A stretch of DNA of 9,125 nt, taken from Tannerellaceae bacterium (GTDB lineage Bacteria; Bacteroidota; Bacteroidia; Bacteroidales; Tannerellaceae). This document shows, one piece after another, positions 1 through 7,281 of this stretch. A model generated the notes under the pieces. That model was not told the DNA's origin. It was given only the letters and a program-made list of their open reading frames with translations, and ran no database searches. The stretch lies in the NCBI GenBank assembly GCA_031267775.1, contig JAIRYL010000200.1, positions 1 through 9,125 of the forward strand, in the 5' to 3' direction. The position numbers and the translations under genes were made by a program. Positions within the stretch are counted from its first letter, which is position 1. Each line of letters begins with the position of its first letter.

Positions 1-13
1 GCGATTCTCTAGG

Positions 14-47
14 GTGACTGGAGTTCAGACGTGTGCTCTTCCGATCT
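14..47 (+). other. Illumina TruSeq index-side adapter (sequencing artefact)
   Basis: These 34 bases match, from memory and without a visible mismatch, the TruSeq index-side adapter/primer that begins GTGACTGGAGTTCAG and ends GCTCTTCCGATCT. Genomic sequence starts at base 48. Bases 6-13 sit where an 8-base i7 index would be, and bases 1-5 (gcgat) resemble the GAGAT end of the P7 oligo with one difference; that part is inference. The adapter was left on a read and assembled into the contig end, so nothing left of base 48 should be read as biology. Confidence 0.96.
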
Positions 48-700
48 TCTAAATCTACATTTTGCGGTACTTGTTGCAGTAAGATATGGAATGTATCGCG
101 CAGGTTCTTATAGATATTGGTTAATATCCAGATACTGATACCGATAGATAATAACGGGTCGAGGATAGGCATATCGACAAACATCATCACGAAACTGACG
201 ATAAATACGGCTATCCAGCCTAAAACATCTTCCATCATGTGGAGCGAAACAGCCCGTTCGTTTATACTCGAGCCTTTTTTCAGCCGTAATACCGCCACTC
301 CGTTTATAGCAATACCAAATATGGCAAGCGCAAACATTCCTTGCGCATTAGGAATTTGAGGTTCGGCTAAACGCTTGATACATTCTTCAATCACAAATAT
401 GGAACCGATCAACAGGATGATTGAAATAAAAAGAGCGCCTAACAGGGAAAAGCGTTTATAGCCATAGGAGTAATACTTATCTCTTCTTTTTTCGGAAAAC
501 TTTTGCAAATACCAGGCTATGCCTAATGATATGGAATCGCCAAAATCGTGCAGCGCGTCGGAAAGTATAGCCACGCTATTGGTGAATAATCCGCCTATCA
601 ATTCAATGATTGCAAAAAACAAATTCATGAAAAAGGCTATCCGGATATTTCCGGCGCTATCTTCTCCATGAGAATGGGTGTGATTGTGGGTATGCGCCAT
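48..700 (-). CDS. Cation diffusion facilitator (CDF) metal exporter, zinc type, 3' end truncated
   Basis: This is an inner-membrane transporter of the CDF family, which moves divalent metal out of the cytoplasm, usually in exchange for protons. The ATG is at 700 and the frame stays open to base 48, where the adapter begins. That gives 217 complete codons of a protein normally near 300 residues. The N-terminus is histidine-rich (H3, H5, H7, H9, H11). About six hydrophobic segments follow, roughly at 19-41, 43-66, 86-104, 121-138, 151-174 and 179-195. The metal site shows as H51xxxD55 in TM2 (within SDALHDFGDS) and H154xxxD158 in TM5 (HMMED). HxxxD in both helices is the pattern of zinc exporters such as ZitB and CzcD; FieF/YiiP has DxxxD in TM2. 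D181-P182 at TM6 also fits. The cytoplasmic C-terminal domain is missing because the contig ends, so this is not a natural pseudogene. The kinase gene lies 46 bases upstream on the same strand. Zinc as substrate is inferred. Confidence 0.93.
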
Positions 701-727
701 GTTTAACGACAAATAAAAGATTAGTTG

Positions 728-735
728 CAAAAATA
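728..735 (-). promoter_or_regulatory. Candidate Bacteroides-type -7 box upstream of the CDF gene
   Basis: On the minus strand this reads TATTTTTG, a full match to the TAnnTTTG -7 consensus of Bacteroidota. It ends 27 bases before the CDF start codon. No TTG-like -33 element lies at the expected distance, and the region is AT-rich enough for chance matches. The CDF gene may instead be read through from the kinase gene. Confidence 0.3.
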
Positions 736-746
736 ATATAAAAAGA

Positions 747-1727
747 TTAGATATTTCCTGTCATTTCACGCTTTTCTTGCCGGCAACTTGCATGAACTTG
801 CTCAGTACGATCGATTTCCTCCATTGAGTCTATAACCGGTAGTCGCTGTTCGGCTGTTCGCATACATTGAATAATATCTTCTTTGCTTCCGCTGAAAGGC
901 CCGGAACGTTCTAATTTCAATGTAGACATGGCTGCGGCAAACTGTCCTGATTTCTCTATATCATCTCCTTTAGCTCTCCTGTACAGATAACCGGTAACAT
1001 ACGTATCGCCGCAACCCGTAGCGTCAACGGCCTCTTTCGGTTTATACGCCGGTATTTTATAATATGTATTTCCATCGTAAATAACAGAACCCAAGCTGCC
1101 CAGCGTAATCAGCGCCTCCTTTACCCCCCAGTCATATAACTGTTTTGCGGCGCTTTTCACATCGGAAAAACCGGTTAATACTTCCATTTCATGTTCGTTA
1201 GCTTTCAATACATGAATATATTTCAATGCCTCCAACTTATCTTTCCAGTCAACGGCATATACGTTCCCGTCGCGCACTTCACGCAAAAATCCCTGCACAT
1301 CGATTGCTATCAGGCTTTTTTCCGACAAATACTTTAAAACTTCCAGCGAAAAGTCGTTAGCAAGTAAAGAACCTAACAAAATATAAGACGCTTTTATATC
1401 TTTCAGATAATCAACAGTAAAAGGATCTGCTTCAGCCGAAACGCGCTGCGTTCGATTATCTTGGTTTTCGCCGTAAATATTTTCAAAACAAACCGAATGT
1501 CTGCTTGGAATCACGGATATATCTATCCCTGTTGCACGCAGCTTATCCACTTCGTGCATCTCAGACTCGCCAACAGCGGTCAATAATGAAAAATCAATAT
1601 CTTCAAAATTGTTAATCGCCTTGGAAAAATAAAAGGCCGTACCTCCCGGCATATGTACTGTTTGCTTGGGAGTTACTATTTTATCTAATGTAATATGGCC
1701 TATACAGTAAAGTTTATGCGCTTTCAT
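747..1727 (-). CDS. PfkB-family carbohydrate or nucleoside kinase
   Basis: This is a cytoplasmic ATP-dependent kinase of the ribokinase/PfkB family, 326 residues, close to the family's usual 300-330. The N-terminal substrate region carries the paired glycines G28-G29 (MPGGTAFYFS). The Mg-binding NxxE motif is N177-E-H-E180. The C-terminal signature is DATGCGD at 235-241, where D241 is the expected catalytic base and G238-D241 form the anion hole; the usual GAGD reads GCGD. About 30 hydrophilic residues (296-326) trail the core. I chose the ATG at 1727 because MKAHKLYCIGH leads straight into the first beta strand. An in-frame ATG at 1823 would add 32 residues encoded by AT-rich spacer with no domain character. 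There is no Shine-Dalgarno, as is normal in this phylum. The substrate cannot be told: ribose, fructose-type sugars, inositol and nucleosides are all possible. The CDF gene follows after 46 bases, but no functional link is evident. Confidence 0.9.
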   Translation of the reverse strand: MKAHKLYCIGHITLDKIVTPKQTVHMPGGTAFYFSKAINNFEDIDFSLLTAVGESEMHEVDKLRATGIDISVIPSRHSVCFENIYGENQDNRTQRVSAEADPFTVDYLKDIKASYILLGSLLANDFSLEVLKYLSEKSLIAIDVQGFLREVRDGNVYAVDWKDKLEALKYIHVLKANEHEMEVLTGFSDVKSAAKQLYDWGVKEALITLGSLGSVIYDGNTYYKIPAYKPKEAVDATGCGDTYVTGYLYRRAKGDDIEKSGQFAAAMSTLKLERSGPFSGSKEDIIQCMRTAEQRLPVIDSMEEIDRTEQVHASCRQEKREMTGNI

Positions 1728-1950
1728 GATGTAATCTTTTTGAGAATAAACAAAAATAATAAAAATAAAAATATTTTTACTTGGAAATCCAATTATTATG
1801 TCTTTCTTTGTAGTGTTATTCAAACAATTGATATTCTATTTGTTCTTTCTCTTGTATCATTTTTTTTGTATTATGTTCATGAAGAAATAAACGAACCTGA
1901 ATTCTACTTGTTTAATAGTTTATTTAATTTATTTACTTATTATTTTTTTT
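1728..1950. promoter_or_regulatory. Divergent AT-rich intergenic region between the kinase and RRM genes
   Basis: This 223-base spacer must hold the promoters for the minus-strand kinase and the plus-strand RRM gene. It is strongly AT-rich. The minus strand carries TATTTTTG at 1751-1758, a match to the TAnnTTTG -7 box ending 23 bases before the kinase ATG, without a clear -33 partner. On the plus strand I found no full TAnnTTTG match; the nearest is TCTATTTG around 1835-1842. Bases 1919-1952 contain no G and are dominated by T and A, giving the RRM mRNA a U-rich leader. I see no convincing ORF here: the open frames are low-complexity readings of AT-rich DNA. Confidence 0.55.
1751..1758 (-). 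promoter_or_regulatory. Candidate -7 box of the PfkB kinase promoter
   Basis: On the minus strand this reads TATTTTTG, matching TAnnTTTG and ending 23 bases before the kinase start. The same octamer occurs at a similar distance from the CDF and Snf2 starts. No -33 TTG is seen about 20 bases upstream, so the call rests on one element plus position. Confidence 0.38.
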
Positions 1951-2196
1951 ATGAACATTTACATTGGTAACCTGAACTATCGGGTTAGAGAATCAGAATT
2001 ACAACAAATTTTGGAAGAGTACGGAACAGTCGACTCCGTAAAATTAATTATCGATCGTGATACAAACAGGTCAAAAGGTTTTGCATTTGCCGAACTTCCT
2101 AATGAAGCAGAAGCCAGAACGGCAATCGAAGAATTAAACGGCGCTGAATACGAAGGTCGTCAGATGGTTGTTAAAGAAGCAAGTCCCAAACGTTAA
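1951..2196 (+). CDS. Single-domain RRM RNA-binding protein
   Basis: This 81-residue protein is one RNA recognition motif and almost nothing else. RNP2 is IYIGNL at 3-8 and RNP1 is KGFAFAEL at 42-49, with the RNA-stacking aromatics expected at Y4, F44 and F46. The beta1-alpha1-beta2-beta3-alpha2-beta4 order is clear from the pattern, and the protein ends in a short basic tail (SPKR). Small RRM proteins of this kind are typical of Bacteroidota and cyanobacteria. Those studied in Bacteroides (the Rbp proteins) bind single-stranded RNA and act as post-transcriptional regulators; that this one does so is inference from family. The start at 1951 places RNP2 three residues in, as in homologues. No Shine-Dalgarno precedes it; the leader is U- and A-rich. 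A strong terminator follows 29 bases after the stop, so the gene appears monocistronic. Confidence 0.95.
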   Translation: MNIYIGNLNYRVRESELQQILEEYGTVDSVKLIIDRDTNRSKGFAFAELPNEAEARTAIEELNGAEYEGRQMVVKEASPKR

Positions 2197-2225
2197 GTTA
2201 AGAGTATTTTTAACCGCGTTATGAT

Positions 2226-2258
2226 AGAGGCGTCTCATGAAGAGATTGCCTCTTTTTT
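2226..2258 (+). terminator. Rho-independent terminator of the RRM gene
   Basis: AGAGGC (2226-2231) pairs with GCCTCT (2248-2253), and inside it TCTC (2233-2236) pairs with GAGA (2242-2245) around an ATGAA loop. A run of six T (2253-2258) follows on the plus strand. The position just after the RRM stop and the T tract make this a standard intrinsic terminator. It also argues against starting the next gene at the in-frame ATG at 2221. Confidence 0.85.
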
Positions 2259-2290
2259 GTTTATGAATAGCCCAATTTTCCGTACGTTTG
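2256..2290 (+). promoter_or_regulatory. Bacteroides-type promoter for the outer-membrane candidate gene
   Basis: TACGTTTG at 2283-2290 matches the TAnnTTTG -7 box exactly and ends 17 bases before the ATG at 2308, implying a very short leader. A TTTG at 2256-2259 could be the -33 element, though the 23-base gap is slightly longer than usual. If used, it shares the T tract of the preceding terminator, so the terminator and the next promoter overlap. Confidence 0.6.
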
Positions 2291-2307
2291 TACAAAATAA
2301 AAACCTC

Positions 2308-3543
2308 ATGGCAATAAGAAAATATACTTTATTCTGCAGAATATCCCTTACCTTCTGTCTTCTCCTGTTAATATCCAAACCATTACAGGCACAAATCAAT
2401 GAAAGGGTCTTCAATACCGATTACAATATAGACCCGGAACAAACAAACGAATTACGCATAGCGTTCAATAATTTGAATTTCTTTAGAAACAATGAATTCG
2501 ACGGCGATTTCCTGAAAGGATACACCCTCCCGGGTTTTTGGGCGCAACTTAAACTGACCTGCCAACCGCTTGATATACTCCGCTTGGAAGCCGGGGTTCA
2601 TCTGTTACATTTCTGGGGTGTAAACAAATATCCAAACTATGCTTACCAGGATATTGCCCGGTGGAAAGGGATTCAATACCAGGATGGTTTCCACGCGCTC
2701 CCTTACCTGCAAGCGCAACTCAAACTGTTTGATCATCTACAGTTGATTTTCGGAGATATCTATGGCGGAGCTAACCATCGCCTGATAGAACCGCTTTACA
2801 ATCCTGAACTAAACCTGATGGCTGATCCTGAAACGGGACTACAGTTGCTTTACCACTCGAGGCTTGTCAATGCAGACGCCTGGGTAAACTGGCAGAGTTT
2901 CATATTCAATATGGATACGCATCAGGAATCTTTTGTGGTAGGACTGTCTTCGCGCATCAAATACAATGCGGAAAATGCTGCCGTTCACTTCTATTCTCCC
3001 GTACAGGCAGTAGCTCAGCATCGGGGCGGAGAGATCGACACCATTAAAACAAACTCTGTACAAACGCTTACGAACGGAGCTGTAGGACTTGGAGCCATTT
3101 GGAATATAAACAGAGGCAAACTGAAAAATATAAATGTAGAATTTGATGCGACAGGTTATTATCAGCAGGCAGGCAACTTATGGCTGTTCGATAACGGAAA
3201 GGGATTCTATACCCGCTTGTTGGCCAACATTGCCGATTTCAGTATAGACGCCGCTTTCTGGCAATGCGACAAATTTATTTCCATACTGGGAAACCCCTTT
3301 TACGGAGCGGTCTCTACCTCTGAAAGCAACCTTACCTTCAAAAATCCCCGCATGCTCGCGCTCGGTATCGAGTATTCCCGAAGTTTCGCCAAGGGTATGT
3401 CGTTCTGTTTCGATCTTGATGTTTTCCGGCATTTATCCACAACAGCCCATACGCCCGAAGGTAGCTTCAGCAAAAAAGCCTCCACCAGTTTTTCTGTCGG
3501 CGCATATTTGCGGATCAATACGTCGCTTCTGATTAAGAAGTAA
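2308..3543 (+). CDS. Secreted protein of unknown function, probable outer-membrane beta-barrel
   Basis: I do not recognise a named family. The protein is 411 residues from the ATG at 2308. That start gives a textbook signal peptide: a basic start (MAIRKY), a hydrophobic core at about 12-22 (ISLTFCLLLLI), then cleavage probably after A28 (KPLQA-Q). An upstream in-frame ATG at 2221 would run through the terminator and promoter and bury the signal peptide. The mature part has many short alternating hydrophobic/polar stretches rich in Y, F and W (for example LKLTCQPLDILRLEAGVHLL and FSVGAYLRINTSLLI at the C-terminus), separated by polar turns. This suggests a beta-barrel in the outer membrane. 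There is no lipobox, and no SusC/SusD or TonB-box feature that I can see. It has its own promoter. Barrel topology and location are inference; the signal peptide is seen directly. Confidence 0.85.
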   Translation: MAIRKYTLFCRISLTFCLLLLISKPLQAQINERVFNTDYNIDPEQTNELRIAFNNLNFFRNNEFDGDFLKGYTLPGFWAQLKLTCQPLDILRLEAGVHLLHFWGVNKYPNYAYQDIARWKGIQYQDGFHALPYLQAQLKLFDHLQLIFGDIYGGANHRLIEPLYNPELNLMADPETGLQLLYHSRLVNADAWVNWQSFIFNMDTHQESFVVGLSSRIKYNAENAAVHFYSPVQAVAQHRGGEIDTIKTNSVQTLTNGAVGLGAIWNINRGKLKNINVEFDATGYYQQAGNLWLFDNGKGFYTRLLANIADFSIDAAFWQCDKFISILGNPFYGAVSTSESNLTFKNPRMLALGIEYSRSFAKGMSFCFDLDVFRHLSTTAHTPEGSFSKKASTSFSVGAYLRINTSLLIKK

Positions 3544-3570
3544 TGATGAGTAGCGTATACCCCCGCGCCG

Positions 3571-3588
3571 TTATTCCGTCAGGAATAA
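3571..3588. terminator. Hairpin between convergent genes, possible bidirectional terminator
   Basis: TTATTCC (3571-3577) and GGAATAA (3582-3588) form a perfect 7-bp stem with a GTCA loop, located 27 bases after the outer-membrane candidate's stop and 10 bases beyond the end of the converging YqgE gene. There is no long T tract on either strand and the stem is AT-rich, so termination is suggested mostly by position. Confidence 0.4.
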
Positions 3589-3598
3589 GCCAAACATA

Positions 3599-4192
3599 TT
3601 AATTCAAATGTGGATCTTTAGGGAAATTTAACCAGGCTTTATACTGATTTCCTAACACTTCTAATGAACGTTTCCAAAATAACTCTCCTTCGGCAAGCAT
3701 AATATTATTGGCAGCCGACTGACTGACCATCCACGAATCTTCCTTTATTTCAAAACCTAATTGACCTTTCGTCCATCCTGAATAACCAAGGAAAAACTTT
3801 ACTTTTCCTTTAATAGAATTTCCAGCTATAATATACTGTTTCAATGCGTCAAAATCACCGTCAAAATATAATCCGTCTGTTATCTTAACAGAATCCGGTA
3901 TGATTTCTTCCAGCGTATGGATAAAAAAAAGCCGGTTAAAACTTATGGGTCCACCCAAATAAATCGGTATCCCGGATAGATCTTCCAGTCCGGAAAAGAA
4001 ATCGTTTACTATCAGATTGGTTTTCTTATTTAATACAAACCCCATAGACCCATTCGTATTATGCTCAACCAACAAAACAACCGAGCGCTGAAAATAGGCG
4101 TCCTGCAAGAATGGCTCCGATATAAGAATACTGCCTTTATCGGGAAGCAGATTGTTATGTTTAATTTTAAAAATATTATTATAAACCGCCAT
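3599..4192 (-). CDS. yqgE: YqgE/AlgH family protein (UPF0301, DUF179)
   Basis: This is a small cytoplasmic protein of 197 residues, the usual length for the family. The hallmark stretches are all present: GSILISEPFLQDAYFQRSVV near 20-39, then HNTNGSMGFVLNK near 44-56, GGPI near 80-83, and FFLGYSGWTKGQLGFEI near 133-149. The molecular function of YqgE is not established. The AlgH name comes from a proposed regulatory role in Pseudomonas alginate synthesis, and Bacteroidota homologues are simply conserved. The ATG at 4192 leaves about 18 residues before the first conserved block, which is common in this phylum. No Shine-Dalgarno is visible upstream on the minus strand. The gene lies 147 bases downstream of the Snf2 gene and converges with the outer-membrane candidate. 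Family call is very secure; role unknown. Confidence 0.96.
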   Translation of the reverse strand: MAVYNNIFKIKHNNLLPDKGSILISEPFLQDAYFQRSVVLLVEHNTNGSMGFVLNKKTNLIVNDFFSGLEDLSGIPIYLGGPISFNRLFFIHTLEEIIPDSVKITDGLYFDGDFDALKQYIIAGNSIKGKVKFFLGYSGWTKGQLGFEIKEDSWMVSQSAANNIMLAEGELFWKRSLEVLGNQYKAWLNFPKDPHLN

Positions 4193-4339
4193 ATTTGTAA
4201 GGAGTAAACAATGAATTACGTGACAATATATGGCTTTTTATACGAAAAAAAAAGATATGATACTATTTGAATAGTTAATAAAATAAAAACATTGTCAGAT
4301 TTCTTTCAATATACTTTACGCCGTTTACAGGGGTGCAGA
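4193..4339. other. Intergenic spacer between the Snf2 and yqgE genes
   Basis: This is AT-rich with no ORF. On the minus strand ACTAT (4271-4275) and ATAGT (4262-4266) can form a 5-bp hairpin with a 4-base loop. Eight bases later comes a run of nine T (complement of 4245-4253). This is a poor match to an intrinsic terminator because the stem is weak and the gap long. No TAnnTTTG box for yqgE is visible, so yqgE may be cotranscribed with the Snf2 gene. Confidence 0.35.
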
Positions 4340-7246
4340 TTAATCAAACAGTTCTTCTATTTCTTGCCAATCCATAGTGGCAAACGGATTATTCGTATTA
4401 ATAAATGTCTCAAAGAGAGCCGTTTTAGATTCTTGTAACTGAATAATTTTCTCTTCTATCGTTTCGCTGGATACAAAACGGTATGCAATAACCGGTTTAT
4501 CCTGTCCAATACGGTGCGCACGGCTTAATGCCTGCATTTCTGCTGCAGGATTCCACCAGGGATCAATTATAAAAACATAATCGGCTACCGTCAGATTCAA
4601 ACCTGTTGAACCGGCTTTCAGAGAAATAAGGAAGCAATAAACGTCATTATCGCAAATAAATCGATTTATTTCTTCTTCTCTCCTTTGCGTATCGCCGGTA
4701 AGCATAGCATATAACCAGCCTTCCTCGTCAAATTTTTTGGCCAATAACTCCAAATGTCGTACATAAGAAGAAAATATCAACACTTTATGCTTGCTTGCCT
4801 TTAGATTTTCAAACGACATGATTATCTGCTCAAACTTACCGGATTCTCCTTCATAAGATTGATCGATAAGCTGTGGATGACACGATAATTGCCGCAATTT
4901 ATTCAACCCTTCCAATGCAATAAACGTATTTTTAGGCCGTTCGGGATGCTCTTTGGCTTCAATCAAGACGTTACGAATCCTGTTTTTCTCTGTTTCATAA
5001 ATATCTTTCTGTTTATCAGTCATATCGCAATAAATAATCTCTTGCAATAACGGGGGGAGTTCGGGCGTCACCTCTTCTTTCGTACGCCTGAGCAAGAAGG
5101 GGGATATTAATCTTTTAAGCATTTGTTCCCGGTCTTCGTTCTTCTCTTTTACGATTGGCTGGATAAATTCTTTTTTAAAAGAATACAAATTGCCTAATAA
5201 ACCTTCATTGATAAAATTAAACTGCGCCCATAAGTCTTCGAGCGAATTTTCAATAGGCGTTCCGGTCAAAACAAGCTTATGGGCAGAAATGAGCTGACTG
5301 GCTGATTGATACATTAACGATTCCGTATTCTTTATATTTTGGCTTTCGTCCAATATAATCAGAGTAAATGGATATGCCCGAAAATGGTCGATATCGTTTC
5401 GCATAATACCGTAAGAAGTTATTACAACCTGATAATTATTGAATATCTCGTTAACATCCTTAATGCGCTGTCTTTCATATCCTGCATAAACAAACAGGCT
5501 GAGTTCGGGGGCAAACCGGCGCAATTCATTTTTCCAGTTATGTAATAACGAAGTAGGCGCCACTACCAAAGTAGCCGGAAGTAATGAAGCGTCGGTATCA
5601 AATAATGACAAACGTTCCTTAGCGCCTGTCCCTTGCTTTTGTTCCGGGTTTTCATAAATATATTGAAGAAGCGTAATCGTCTGTAATGTTTTCCCAAGTC
5701 CCATATCATCTGCCAGACAGCCCCCCATATTATTTTCATACAGATGAACAAGCCAATAAAAACCTTCCTTTTGATAGGGCCTCAAGGTTGCTTTTGTATG
5801 TGTCGGAATAAGCGGTTTTTCAGTCGAAGTCTGTAAAACATTATTTATCTTGCTTTCATGTTTTTCAGATAGTTGTCCATTCAATACATGTTCTATTACA
5901 GGCGCGTGTATTTTCTTAATACGAAATCCTTTCTCATCTTCATTTCCAAACATGAATAATTCACGGTACTTTTCAAACCATTCGTCAGGAAGGATAACAA
6001 CCGTTTTATCCGGTAAAATAAACTCTTTATTTTCGGTAAGTATATGTTTTCTAAAACGTTTGAATGGTATCTTAAAATTACCTACAATCACATTGATATC
6101 TAATTCGAACCAGTCTATTTTATCGCTCAATTCAGACTGTATATTTAATTGTCCGGTAAAATAGTTTTGTATCAGGTATTGACCTAAGGTAAAATGTTGT
6201 TTTATAATGTATTCATGATTATTCAACCATTCTATTAATTCATAAGAATGACTGCTTTTCGAAGAATAAAAATGATTGCCTCCCTTCGATGTAAGGCCCT
6301 CTTTCTTTAACAGGTTTATTAATTCAGACTCCCATTTCAAATCTCTGTCATACCAGCATATTTCCGGATTTCCGGTTGCATTTTTTTCCAGCAGCGCTAT
6401 TTTAGTTTTCTTACTGTCGGGAAATATTCGTTTATTATTGTATTGAAAAGACAATAATAATACCAATTCCTGATTCAGGTCTCGTTCAAGAGACAAGAAT
6501 GCTTTTCGGGTTGGCTCTATTTCTTTCATTGGAATACCTTGTATTTTTACCTTATATTCCAACATTGTTTTCAATACAAAATTTCTCAAATATACTTCTT
6601 CGGATTGGGCTGGCACAAGGATAGATTCTTTCGTAAAAAAAGGCGTCAATTTCTTCGATTCTATATTTTCAATAAAATGTATTTCATTTCTAATTAAAGC
6701 AATAGCGGGTTTTTCCGAGATAACGACGGCTGGTTTGGTTTGCAAAGATATTTCCCGTCCGCTGTTTGTGAGAGAAATAAAATATCTCAATCCGTTTTCA
6801 TCTTTGATGAAATTAAATAAACATTTGGTCGACGTTGGAAGAATAAGCAAACGATTTCGTTCATAAAGAATATTATTTTTCAGTTCTTCGCGAAAAAACA
6901 ACTGTAAATCTGTTTTTTTAGCCAGTTCTATAATTTTGGTATTCGCTGTTTGTATGCGCGGGCGGATATACCGCTCAAGCAAATCTTCGGTAATATCCTT
7001 TTCAAATTCGCGGATTGTTTTCTTTTTTGAGTAAGCTTTCATCAAGGCTTGGTCCGAAATTTCCGCTACCTGCGTTATCATTTGCACTACTTCTTTCGAT
7101 GCTCCCCTTGCTTCTTCCTGTTTAGCCGTAGGAGTACCTACTATTTGTAAACTCCCGCTTTCGGTTGGTATGGCCGAATAAACATGAAATTTCCATCCAA
7201 AGATACGGCGCCCGGAAAGTACCAGTATAAGTTCATCTTCTGTCAT
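4340..7246 (-). CDS. Snf2-family DNA-dependent ATPase (helicase-like)
   Basis: This is a 968-residue SF2 ATPase of the bacterial Snf2/SWI2 group, expected to translocate on double-stranded DNA and remodel or strip protein-DNA complexes. The ATPase half starts near residue 485. Motifs in order are the Q-like LRPYQKEGF (488-496), Walker A DDMGLGKT (513-520, K519), motif Ia VVAPTSLLHNW (561-571), Walker B DESQ (633-636), motif III LTGTPIEN (660-667), motif IV KVLIFSSY (821-828), motif V LKAGSTGLNL (876-885) and motif VI QALSRAHRIGQ (905-915, arginines R909 and R912). Walker B ends SQ where many family members have AH or AQ. The N-terminal ~480 residues are a bacterial-type extension with no cysteine-rich SWIM zinc finger; I cannot assign its fold. 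There is no methylase, nuclease or phage-defence partner next door, so a housekeeping role in transcription or repair is more likely than defence. The ATG at 7246 is the first in frame, and a promoter-like box lies 24 bases upstream. Confidence 0.96.
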   Translation of the reverse strand: MTEDELILVLSGRRIFGWKFHVYSAIPTESGSLQIVGTPTAKQEEARGASKEVVQMITQVAEISDQALMKAYSKKKTIREFEKDITEDLLERYIRPRIQTANTKIIELAKKTDLQLFFREELKNNILYERNRLLILPTSTKCLFNFIKDENGLRYFISLTNSGREISLQTKPAVVISEKPAIALIRNEIHFIENIESKKLTPFFTKESILVPAQSEEVYLRNFVLKTMLEYKVKIQGIPMKEIEPTRKAFLSLERDLNQELVLLLSFQYNNKRIFPDSKKTKIALLEKNATGNPEICWYDRDLKWESELINLLKKEGLTSKGGNHFYSSKSSHSYELIEWLNNHEYIIKQHFTLGQYLIQNYFTGQLNIQSELSDKIDWFELDINVIVGNFKIPFKRFRKHILTENKEFILPDKTVVILPDEWFEKYRELFMFGNEDEKGFRIKKIHAPVIEHVLNGQLSEKHESKINNVLQTSTEKPLIPTHTKATLRPYQKEGFYWLVHLYENNMGGCLADDMGLGKTLQTITLLQYIYENPEQKQGTGAKERLSLFDTDASLLPATLVVAPTSLLHNWKNELRRFAPELSLFVYAGYERQRIKDVNEIFNNYQVVITSYGIMRNDIDHFRAYPFTLIILDESQNIKNTESLMYQSASQLISAHKLVLTGTPIENSLEDLWAQFNFINEGLLGNLYSFKKEFIQPIVKEKNEDREQMLKRLISPFLLRRTKEEVTPELPPLLQEIIYCDMTDKQKDIYETEKNRIRNVLIEAKEHPERPKNTFIALEGLNKLRQLSCHPQLIDQSYEGESGKFEQIIMSFENLKASKHKVLIFSSYVRHLELLAKKFDEEGWLYAMLTGDTQRREEEINRFICDNDVYCFLISLKAGSTGLNLTVADYVFIIDPWWNPAAEMQALSRAHRIGQDKPVIAYRFVSSETIEEKIIQLQESKTALFETFINTNNPFATMDWQEIEELFD

Positions 7247-7270
7247 CTACTGTTTTCAATAATTAAACTG

Positions 7271-7278
7271 CAAAAATA
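7271..7278 (-). promoter_or_regulatory. Candidate -7 box of the Snf2 gene promoter
   Basis: On the minus strand this reads TATTTTTG, matching TAnnTTTG and ending 24 bases before the ATG. It sits immediately past the hexokinase terminator hairpin, as expected for a new transcription unit. No well-spaced -33 TTG is visible. Confidence 0.4.
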
Positions 7279-7281
7279 ACA

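Noticed and set aside
1728..1823. A 32-residue N-terminal extension of the PfkB kinase
   Set aside because: It is encoded by AT-rich spacer with low-complexity I, F, K and N residues, precedes a normal family start, and would cover the promoter box at 1751-1758.
1695..1970. A plus-strand open frame rich in F, Y, I and L, resembling a small membrane protein
   Set aside because: It overlaps the kinase start and the RRM start in other frames, and its composition is simply that of T-rich spacer DNA.
2194..2216. A GTTAA...TTAAC hairpin around the RRM stop
   Set aside because: It is a short AT-only stem; the much stronger terminator at 2226-2258 explains the end of the transcript.
2221..2307. An N-terminal extension of the outer-membrane candidate starting at the ATG at 2221
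   Set aside because: It would be translated from the RRM terminator hairpin and the next promoter, and it would push the signal peptide 29 residues inside the protein.
3178..3518. Open frames antisense to the outer-membrane candidate gene
   Set aside because: They are shadows of the sense frame, with no recognisable domain, promoter or signal peptide.
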